A stretch of 64,000 nucleotides of DNA from CAVONB01 sp963697205. GTDB taxonomy: Bacteria > Pseudomonadota > Alphaproteobacteria > Rhizobiales > Hyphomicrobiaceae. Every line of letters starts with the position of its first letter. The first letter of the stretch is position 1. This document shows, in pieces, positions 57,710 through 64,000 of the stretch. The stretch is from positions 62,001 to 126,000 of the forward strand of contig CAVONB010000007.1 in assembly GCA_963697205.1 (NCBI GenBank), given 5' to 3'. The notes under the pieces are model-generated. The model saw nothing but the letters and a program-made list of their open reading frames with translations, did no database searches and was not told the DNA's origin. The position numbers were made by a program, and so were the translations under genes.

Positions 57710-59611
57710 GTGACATCCGACAAGCGCTGGGCGGTCATCGCCATCACGGCTGTTGGCGCGGCGATGTCGCTCTATCACCTGTGGGTGGCCTTCTTCGGAT
57801 CGCCCGATGCGACACTCTTCCGATCAACGCACCTCGCCTTCGCGATGGTGCTGGCGTTCCTGATCTATCCGATGCTGTCGTCGGGCGCTAACCAGCGCCC
57901 CGGTATGATCGAGGTCGGCGCGATCGCGTTGACGCTGGTCGCCTGCGGCTATCACTGGTGGGCGAAGGACTACATCGACAACCGTATGATCTACGTCGAC
58001 GACCTGACGGTCGGCGACTGGATCGGCGGCGGGCTTATGGTCGTTCTGCTGCTGGAAGCGACGCGCCGCGCGATGGGTCTGGTGCTGCCGATCACGGCGC
58101 TGTTGTTCATCGGCTATGCGCTGATCATTCACAAGACGACGCCGACGGCGCTGATGGAGCAGCTCTATCTGACGACCGACGGCATCCTGGGCATTCCCGT
58201 CAGCGTCTCGGCGACGTATGTCGTGCTGTTCATCCTGTTCGGCTCGTTCGTGGAGCGGACGGGGACGGGCAAACTGTTCATGGATTTCGCGCTGGCGCTA
58301 ACCGGACACACTGTCGGTGGGCCTGCGAAAGTCGCCTGCCTGACGAGCGCGATGTTCGGCACCGTGTCGGGCAGCGCGGTGGCCAACGTCATGACGACGG
58401 GCACGTTCTCGATCCCGCTGATGAAGCGCATCGGCTTCCGGCCGGCGTTCGCGGGCGCGGTGGAGGCGGTCGCCTCGACGGGCGGCCAGATCATGCCGCC
58501 GATCATGGGCGCTGCCGCGTTCGTGATGGCGGAGTTCCTGGGCGTGCCCTACGTGACGGTGGCGCTTTATGCTTTGCTGCCGGCGCTGCTTTATTTCGCC
58601 GCCGTTCTGTTTGCCGTCCACTTCGAGGCCAAGCGGCTCGGCATGAAGGGGTTGCCGCGCAGCGAGCTTCCGTCCTTGGGCACCACGCTCAAGGAGAGCG
58701 GCCACCTGTTCATTCCGCTGGTGGTCATCATCGCGGTGCTGATCTCGGGCTACAGTGCGCCGTTTGCGGCATTGTGCGGCATCGGCTCGGTGTTCCCGAC
58801 GGTGATGCTGCGCGCCTCCAGCCGCAAGCATCTCAACCTGCCGAACATGCTGGACGCGCTGGTTGATGGCGCCAAGAACACCGTGCAGGTCGCGCTGGCG
58901 TGCGCATGTGCGGGCATCGTGATCGGTGTGATCGCGCTGACGGGGCTCGGCATCGAGTTCACGAGCTTCGTGCTCGGGCTGTCGAAGAACTCACTGGTGC
59001 TGGCGCTGGTGCTAACGATGATGGCGGGCATCGTGCTGGGCATGGGAATGCCGACGACGCCGGCCTACATTATGCAGGTGGCGCTACTGGTTCCCGCAAT
59101 CGTCAAGCTCGGCGTGCCGGTCGAAGCCGCGCACATGTTCGCTTTCTATTTTGCGATTCTGTCGGCGATCACGCCGCCGGTGGCGCTTGCCGTATATGCG
59201 GCGAACGGCCTTTCGGGGGCGGGCTTGTGGGAGTCGGGGTGGGCGGCGGTGAAACTTGGGCTGACGGGCTACATCATCCCGTTCATGTTCGTCTATGGCC
59301 CGTCGCTTTTGCTGATCGGGCCGTGGAGCACGATTGCGATCACGACCGTCACGTCGATCTGCGGCGTCATCCTGCTGGCGGCCGGGCTGCATGGCTACCT
59401 GCTGACACACGCGCCGATGTGGCAGCGCGTGACGATGGTGGCGGCGGCGTTCTGCCTGATCAAGCCCGGTCTTTACACCGACGGTGCGGGCATCGTGCTA
59501 GCGGGCATCACACTGGCCGCACAGTTGGCCGGGCGGCAGGCCGAGGCGTCGGCGCCCGCAACGGCTGCAGCCGGGCCATCGGACGATCGGGGCGGCCCGG
59601 GCAAGCCTTAG
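57710..59611 (+). CDS. TRAP transporter fused permease (4TM-12TM, DctQM type)
   Basis: 633 residues. A small DctQ-like four-helix part (about 1-140) is fused to the large DctM-like part, as in TAXI systems. The GQIMPPIMGAAAFVMAEFLGVPYV and GMGMPTTPAYIMQVALLVPAIVKLGVP stretches are DctM hallmarks of the two Na-binding halves. The C-terminus carries a Pro/Ala tail. It imports the ligand of the TAXI protein using the sodium or proton gradient. Confidence 0.93.
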   Translation: MTSDKRWAVIAITAVGAAMSLYHLWVAFFGSPDATLFRSTHLAFAMVLAFLIYPMLSSGANQRPGMIEVGAIALTLVACGYHWWAKDYIDNRMIYVDDLTVGDWIGGGLMVVLLLEATRRAMGLVLPITALLFIGYALIIHKTTPTALMEQLYLTTDGILGIPVSVSATYVVLFILFGSFVERTGTGKLFMDFALALTGHTVGGPAKVACLTSAMFGTVSGSAVANVMTTGTFSIPLMKRIGFRPAFAGAVEAVASTGGQIMPPIMGAAAFVMAEFLGVPYVTVALYALLPALLYFAAVLFAVHFEAKRLGMKGLPRSELPSLGTTLKESGHLFIPLVVIIAVLISGYSAPFAALCGIGSVFPTVMLRASSRKHLNLPNMLDALVDGAKNTVQVALACACAGIVIGVIALTGLGIEFTSFVLGLSKNSLVLALVLTMMAGIVLGMGMPTTPAYIMQVALLVPAIVKLGVPVEAAHMFAFYFAILSAITPPVALAVYAANGLSGAGLWESGWAAVKLGLTGYIIPFMFVYGPSLLLIGPWSTIAITTVTSICGVILLAAGLHGYLLTHAPMWQRVTMVAAAFCLIKPGLYTDGAGIVLAGITLAAQLAGRQAEASAPATAAAGPSDDRGGPGKP

Positions 59612-59663
59612 CCGCCGCGCATCCGCTTGTGATCGATCAGCGGATCGGCCGCCAGGCCAGCCT

Positions 59664-60044
59664 TCAGATTTCCGGCTTCAACTCGATGCGATAGGTCGCC
59701 GTCGCGGACATGCTCGCCTGTCGGGACGCGTCGGCGCCGCGACGGTTGAGGTTGCTGTGGACGTTGACGCGCGACAGGCGGCACTGGTTCGCGATGGTGG
59801 CGAGCAGCAGCCGGCATTCGCCGTCGGCGATCTCGTAGAGGCGGCGGCGCGCCTGCTGCATGGCCTTCTGCTGCTGCTCGGCGTCGTCAGTCTCGAGGGG
59901 GACGGGAAACGTGAAGGTGACCGTCACTTGCGTGGAGTCCGTGCGGGGCTGGCGCAGATCGAAGCGTGGGTCCTGGGCGTGTGCCGCCGTGCCGGCCGCC
60001 ACGGCGGCGATACAGGCGAGGACAAGCGGGAGCGTGCGGCGCAT
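59664..60044 (-). CDS. UrcA-like small exported protein
   Basis: 126 residues. The signal peptide (LPLVLACIAAVAAGTAA) ends near HAQ. The mature part begins DPRFDLRQPRTDSTQVTVTF and contains RRRLYEIADGECRLLLATIANQCRLSRVNV, with two cysteines that could form a disulphide. The helix A-x-RRRLY-x-C..C pattern resembles the UrcA family, which is common in alphaproteobacteria and of unknown function. It converges with the TRAP permease gene. Confidence 0.65.
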   Translation of the reverse strand: MRRTLPLVLACIAAVAAGTAAHAQDPRFDLRQPRTDSTQVTVTFTFPVPLETDDAEQQQKAMQQARRRLYEIADGECRLLLATIANQCRLSRVNVHSNLNRRGADASRQASMSATATYRIELKPEI

Positions 60045-60140
60045 GGCGGTCTACCTTCTCGAAGTGTGTCGTGACGTGTCGGATCAGGCGTCAGTATAGC
60101 GTGCGCGGACGTTTTGGCGCTCATGATGCGCAGACGGTCG

Positions 60141-61313
60141 TTAATCGCCGCGCCGGCGTGTTCGTTGTGTACCTTTCTTGTCAGAGCGCGGCGCAAGCGG
60201 CGCGGTAACAGCCTCGCGCGCCAGCAGGGCCTCTTTGCGGGCGAGGCCCCAGCGATAGCCGCCGAGCCCGCCGTCGCCACGCACGACCCGATGGCAGGGG
60301 ACGACGACGGCGAGGGGGTTTGCGGCGCAGGCGCTTGCGACGGCGCGCGTTGCCTGCGGGCTGCCGATGCGGTTTGCGAGTGCTGCGTAGGTCAGCGTCT
60401 CGCCCGGAGGAATGCGGCGCAGTTCCTGCCAGACGCGCTCCTGGAAAGCCGTGCCGCGCACGTCGAGTGGCAGGTGGGCGGCGGCTTGCGGCAGATCGAC
60501 GGCGGCGAGCGCGGCACGCGCGATCCCGGTGAACGCGTCGTCGTCGGCATCAAGACGTGCCTTGGGAAAGCGCTTCGACAGGTCTTTCACAAGTGCGGCG
60601 TCGTCGTCGCCCAGCAGGATGGCACAGACGCCGCGGGGCGTCGTGGCGACGAGCGCGCGGCCAAGCGCGCTGTCGCCGATCGCGTAGCGGATGGTCTGCT
60701 GTGCGCCGCCTTTGCGCCATGTGGTCGGTGTCATGCCCAATCGCGCGGTCGCGCCCTCGTAGAAGCGGCTGGCGGAGCCATAGCCGGCGTCGTGGATCGC
60801 CGTCGTCACGCTCGGCGCTTCGGCGAGTGCGGCGGCGACGCGCCGTGCCTTCAGCGCGGCAGCATAAGTGCGCGGCGTCAGGCCTGTCACGCGCTTGAAG
60901 AGACGCTGGAAGTGGAAGGGCGACAGCCCGGCGGCTGCGGCGAGGGTGGCCAGCGTGGGCGTGGTCTCGCTGTCGGCGAGCGTGGCGCAGGCTGCAGCGA
61001 CGATCGAGGCTTCGCGCGCGGTGCGTGAGGGGGCATCGGGGGTGCAGCGTTTGCAGGCACGGAAGCCGGCGGCGCGGGCGTCGTCGGGCGAGGCGTGAAA
61101 CGTGACGTTGGCGGGTAGCGGCGTGCGCGCCTTGCACGAAGGCCGGCAGAAGACGCCGGTGGTCTTCACGGCGTAGACGAAGGTTTCGTCGGCGCGCGCG
61201 TCGCGGGTGACGACAGCGCGCCAGCAGGCGTCGGGGTCGCGCGCGGCCCAGGCGCGGTCCGGTGGGTCGGGAAAGGCGTCTTGCAATGGCGCGGTTCGGC
61301 GGCCGGGCGGCAT
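60141..61313 (-). CDS. ada: Ada-type methyl-DNA repair protein and regulator
   Basis: 390 residues with complete Ada architecture: the N-terminal Zn/methyl-phosphotriester domain with four Cys (56, 60, 87, 90; GVFCRPSCKAR and FRACKRCTPD), an AraC-type helix-turn-helix (about 100-200), a ribonuclease-like domain and the O6-methylguanine transferase domain with the acceptor Cys340 in VVVPCHRVVRGDG. After methylation of the first Cys it should activate repair genes including its own. Here it stands alone without alkB or alkA. Confidence 0.95.
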   Translation of the reverse strand: MPPGRRTAPLQDAFPDPPDRAWAARDPDACWRAVVTRDARADETFVYAVKTTGVFCRPSCKARTPLPANVTFHASPDDARAAGFRACKRCTPDAPSRTAREASIVAAACATLADSETTPTLATLAAAAGLSPFHFQRLFKRVTGLTPRTYAAALKARRVAAALAEAPSVTTAIHDAGYGSASRFYEGATARLGMTPTTWRKGGAQQTIRYAIGDSALGRALVATTPRGVCAILLGDDDAALVKDLSKRFPKARLDADDDAFTGIARAALAAVDLPQAAAHLPLDVRGTAFQERVWQELRRIPPGETLTYAALANRIGSPQATRAVASACAANPLAVVVPCHRVVRGDGGLGGYRWGLARKEALLAREAVTAPLAPRSDKKGTQRTRRRGD

Positions 61314-61485
61314 GGCGATCTCTCCGGGTGCAGGTTTCGTCGCGGGGAGACTTCTCAGAGGTTGCGCGGCGTTGCAGCCCGGAGCTTGCTGCGCAATTCC
61401 GGTTCCGCCAGGGGGGTGTTACGGAGGTGCGGCTGGCGGGCGATTGCGGTAAAAACGGTGCACCGAGGTCGGCGCGAGGTCAATC

Positions 61486-62160
61486 ATGTCTGGTGAACGC
61501 GCAAGATCGATCGTCGTGACGCTGGGACTGATCGGCTTCGGCAGCGTGCTGCCGCTGTTCGGCCGCGATGCGCCGTGGGCCTCGATATCCGGTCTCGTGC
61601 CAGGCGCCGCGCATCGGATGGATGCGGCTACCGATTCGAGCGGCGATGGTGCGGCGCGATCGTCCCGGGTTCCAGCCGATCGAGCCAGGGCGGCCGAGGC
61701 CGGCCCCAAGCCGCAACTTGCGCAGAACGTCGACCAGCGTTCGCCGGGCATCGCCGGTGCGAGCGGCGGGGAGGCTGCGGCGGCGACGCCTGCGACACCA
61801 GTGACGTCGGGGGCGACGTCGGGGGCGAAGGCAGCGGGGCCTGCCGCGGCGACAGCGGATCGCACACGGGCAATGCAGGCGGTGCAGGGGATACCGGCGG
61901 TGAAGGGCGCACCGCCGGGCGCGATGGCGGTTGCGCCGAATGCGGCCGTGGTCGTGGCGCCGCCGCTGCCGGTGCCCGCACCTGCTGCCCAACCCCGGCC
62001 CGTGCGGGTGGTCGTGCCGCCGATCCGGCGCGTCAGGCCCGTCACGCCGCCGTTGCCGTTTGCGACAGCGGGCACATCGGGTGGTGCTGCAAAGGCGGCA
62101 TCGGCGGCCAAGTCCCGCGCGCGCGGGACACTGAAGGCCAAATCGAAGACGGCACGCTGA
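61486..62160 (+). CDS. Ala/Pro/Gly-rich exported or anchored protein, unknown function
   Basis: 224 residues. A hydrophobic N-terminus (IVVTLGLIGFGSVLPLFG, about 9-26) is either a signal anchor or uncleaved signal. The rest is low complexity Ala/Pro/Gly/Arg without recognisable domain, ending in a basic tail (KSRARGTLKAKSKTAR). High-GC DNA readily produces such frames, so coding status is moderately supported by the ATG, the hydrophobic start and lack of overlap with a better gene. Confidence 0.45.
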   Translation: MSGERARSIVVTLGLIGFGSVLPLFGRDAPWASISGLVPGAAHRMDAATDSSGDGAARSSRVPADRARAAEAGPKPQLAQNVDQRSPGIAGASGGEAAAATPATPVTSGATSGAKAAGPAAATADRTRAMQAVQGIPAVKGAPPGAMAVAPNAAVVVAPPLPVPAPAAQPRPVRVVVPPIRRVRPVTPPLPFATAGTSGGAAKAASAAKSRARGTLKAKSKTAR

Positions 62161-62246
62161 CGGCCCGGCGCTGCGACCGCCGTGTTGGTGCGGCGGCCGT
62201 GGCGTGATTGGCCGGGGTCAGGTGAACCGTTGCCCGGCTCGGGGGC

Positions 62247-62834
62247 TCAGAGCCACGCCATATGGCCCTTGCGCAGCACCAGGATGCGGTCCTGAGGCAC
62301 TTCGAGCTGGACCGTTGTCGCGCCGTCGAGGCCCAGGATCTCGGCGCGCAGCGTGCGGCTGACGCCGCCATGGGAGGCGACGATGGTGTCGCGCTCAACG
62401 GAGGCGAGCCACTCAGATGTCCGTGCCATCAGGTCGGCGTAGCTTTCCCCGTCGCGCGGACGCCAGCGGAAGGGATCGCGGGCGCGCGCGGCGACGCTGT
62501 CGGGATCGATGGCGGGCAGTTCGCTTGAAAGCTGGCCTTCCCAATGGCCGTAGTTGACCTCGATCAGGCGCTCGTCAAAGCGAAAGCCGTCTTCGGCGAG
62601 ACCCATGGTGCGGCGCACGATCTGCATCGTCTCGCGGGCCCGGGAGAGGCGGCTTGCCACGTAGTCGAGCGCTGCGGGGTCCGGGAGATGGCGGGCGAGC
62701 GCCTCGCCGTTGCGCAATGCCTGTCCGCGGCCGACGTCGTTCAAGGGAATGTCGCGCTGCCCCTGGTAGCGGGCGGCTGCGTTCCAGTCGGTCTGACCGT
62801 GACGAATGAAATAGATGGTGATGTCCGCACGCAT
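62247..62834 (-). CDS. histidine phosphatase (phosphoglycerate mutase-like) family protein
   Basis: 195 residues from the ATG at 62834. The phospho-acceptor His is in IYFIRHGQTDWNAAARYQGQ; the second catalytic residues lie in DERLIEVNYGHWEG, and the late His is in IVASHGGVSRTLRAE. Family members include cofactor-dependent phosphatases such as GpmB/CobC-type and others, so the substrate is open. It starts 11 bases after the stop of the MDR reductase gene, so the two are co-transcribed. Confidence 0.9.
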   Translation of the reverse strand: MRADITIYFIRHGQTDWNAAARYQGQRDIPLNDVGRGQALRNGEALARHLPDPAALDYVASRLSRARETMQIVRRTMGLAEDGFRFDERLIEVNYGHWEGQLSSELPAIDPDSVAARARDPFRWRPRDGESYADLMARTSEWLASVERDTIVASHGGVSRTLRAEILGLDGATTVQLEVPQDRILVLRKGHMAWL

Positions 62835-62845
62835 GATCGTACCGG

Positions 62846-63859
62846 TCAGACCTTGAGCAGGAGCTTGCCGAAGTTGCCGCCCGTGTAGAGCAGATTGAGG
62901 ACGTCGGGGAAAGCGTCGATGCCGTCCTGGCGGATATCCTCGGTCAGGGCCAACTTGCCCGCGCCGACCCACTGCGCGAGCGTTTGGCGGGCCTCAGGGA
63001 AGCGCTGGCGCCAGTCGCCCACGATCATGCCCTGCATTTTCAGCCTCTGGGTCAGCACGCAGCGGATGTTGCGCGTGCCGGGCGGCGGGGCGACATGGCC
63101 GAAGCCGGAGATGAGGCCGCAGATCGCGATGCGGCCGAAGGTGTTCATCAGCGGCAGGATGGCGTCGAGGACCTCGCCGCCGACGTTTTCGAAGTCGGCG
63201 TCGATGCCTTTCGGACAGGCCGCGGCGAGATCCTCGGCGAGGCGACCGGCCTTGTAGTCGACGGCGGCGTCGAAGCCGAGCCGCTCGGTCAGGTGCCGGC
63301 ACTTGTCGGGTCCGCCGGCAACGCCGACGACGCGCGCGCCGGCATGCTTCACCATCTGGCCGACGAGGGAGCCGACCGCGCCGGAGGCGGCGGTGACCAC
63401 GACGGTCTCGCCGGCTTTGGGCTGCAGCACCTCCTCGACGCCGAAGTAGGCGGTCAGCCCGGTCATGCCGAGGCCGCCGATCCAGCTCGGCAGGTGCGCG
63501 ATCGACAGGTCCGCGCGCTGAAGGTGACGGGCTTCGGCGACGGCGTAGCGCTGAATGCCGAGGACGCCGGTGACGGGATCGCCGGGCTTGAAGTCCGGCG
63601 CGCGCGAGACGTCGACGGTGCCGGCAGCGTAGCCGCGCATGACCGCGCCGAGTGGCACGGGGGGCATGTAGGAGTTCGCGTCGGTCGCCCAACCGCGCAT
63701 GGCCGGGTCGAGCGAGACGTAGTCGATCTTGACGCGGACCTCTCCGTCCATGGGCTCAGTCAGCGGTGCGTCGTCGATGGCGAAGTCGGCCCTTTGGAAC
63801 GGACCGACCGGCCGGCGGATGAGCTTGACCTGGCGGTTGGTCTGCGGCGAGCGCGCCAT
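62846..63859 (-). CDS. NADP-dependent medium-chain reductase (curcumin/alkenal reductase-like)
   Basis: 337 residues, zinc-independent MDR. The N-terminus RQVKLIRRPVGPFQRADFAI and YVSLDPAMRGWATDANSYMPPVPLG are typical of the leukotriene B4 12-hydroxydehydrogenase/CurA group; the cofactor motif is VVVTAASGAVGSLVGQM. It reduces activated C=C bonds of enones or alkenals with NADPH. It is the first gene of a two-gene unit with the histidine phosphatase. Confidence 0.93.
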   Translation of the reverse strand: MARSPQTNRQVKLIRRPVGPFQRADFAIDDAPLTEPMDGEVRVKIDYVSLDPAMRGWATDANSYMPPVPLGAVMRGYAAGTVDVSRAPDFKPGDPVTGVLGIQRYAVAEARHLQRADLSIAHLPSWIGGLGMTGLTAYFGVEEVLQPKAGETVVVTAASGAVGSLVGQMVKHAGARVVGVAGGPDKCRHLTERLGFDAAVDYKAGRLAEDLAAACPKGIDADFENVGGEVLDAILPLMNTFGRIAICGLISGFGHVAPPPGTRNIRCVLTQRLKMQGMIVGDWRQRFPEARQTLAQWVGAGKLALTEDIRQDGIDAFPDVLNLLYTGGNFGKLLLKV

Positions 63860-64000
63860 GGTGTGTGTCCTTTGTCGACGGTGGCGTCCTTCCTAGCCGG
63901 GGGGGCGCGGAGCGACAAGGTGAGCGTGGGTCGTCGCATGCGGCGGTGAGGCGCGTGGGGGCAGGCTGGACGGTATGGGGGCGCGCGACGGGGCGTCACG

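Noticed and set aside
1..64000. CRISPR arrays, tRNA or rRNA genes, prophage genes or a replication origin
   Set aside because: No regularly spaced repeats, no cloverleaf or rRNA sequence, no phage structural genes and no DnaA-box cluster were recognised on either strand.

Overview
The window is 64 kb of GC-rich DNA with dense, bacterial-style gene packing. Protein features (a class-V SerC of the alphaproteobacterial type followed by SerA, ParE, GlmM, a TAXI-TRAP importer, a PrtD/PrtE-type secretion pair, an amino acid:carrier-protein ligase) point to an alphaproteobacterium, probably of the order Hyphomicrobiales. No rRNA, tRNA or CRISPR array was seen, and most of the window looks like ordinary chromosome. 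One IS5-family copy is present.

Layout. 1-2.4 kb: end of an MBL-fold hydrolase, two small secreted unknowns and a dihaem cytochrome. 2.7-8.7 kb: type I secretion ABC protein and adaptor, two divergent Asp/Glu racemase-like paralogues around a cruciform repeat, and a HlyC-like protein acyltransferase. 9.2-11.2 kb: parE. 11.3-18.7 kb: a tight minus-strand operon, read from high to low coordinates as membrane-anchored SGNH/DltD-like protein, AlgI/DltB-type MBOAT, class-II-aaRS-like amino acid:carrier-protein ligase (frameshifted in this sequence), carrier protein, response regulator, hybrid histidine kinase. 18.8-19.7 kb: the IS, just upstream of that operon. 19.8-26.4 kb: BASS-type transporter, PAS histidine kinase, VWA and DnaJ-domain proteins, orphan ParA with a partner. 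26.8-33.5 kb: glmM, an outer membrane barrel, serC-serA, a lipoprotein and a 44-residue secreted peptide. 33.5-36.7 kb: modE-modABC with a ModE-type operator. 36.8-42.1 kb: a cluster of oxidoreductases and unknowns (ADH, two SDRs, 2OG-Fe oxygenase, GFA protein, two Lin0512-family proteins). 42.1-48.8 kb: patatin and a cobalamin uptake operon btuB-F-C-D behind a cobalamin riboswitch. 49-64 kb: PhoD-like phosphatase, MFS transporter, metallophosphatase, Nudix, GNAT, a ThDP enzyme, TAXI-TRAP transporter, Ada, histidine phosphatase and an MDR reductase.

The most interesting locus is 13.6-18.7 kb. Its four enzymes match the logic of the Gram-positive Dlt system role for role (activation, carrier, MBOAT export, extracytoplasmic transferase), but the DltA-type adenylation enzyme is replaced by an aminoacyl-tRNA-synthetase homologue. 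The MBOAT ends in FLYYQF, which fits the C-terminal acyl-shuttle hexapeptide reported for MBOAT systems. The inferred role is export of an activated amino acid to esterify an envelope glycan or other surface acceptor, possibly under control of the co-transcribed two-component genes.

Three genes carry apparent single-base frameshifts (carrier-protein ligase, transposase orfA, PhoD-like phosphatase). Two of these can be repaired within a G/C tetramer, so sequencing error is a serious alternative to real inactivation.
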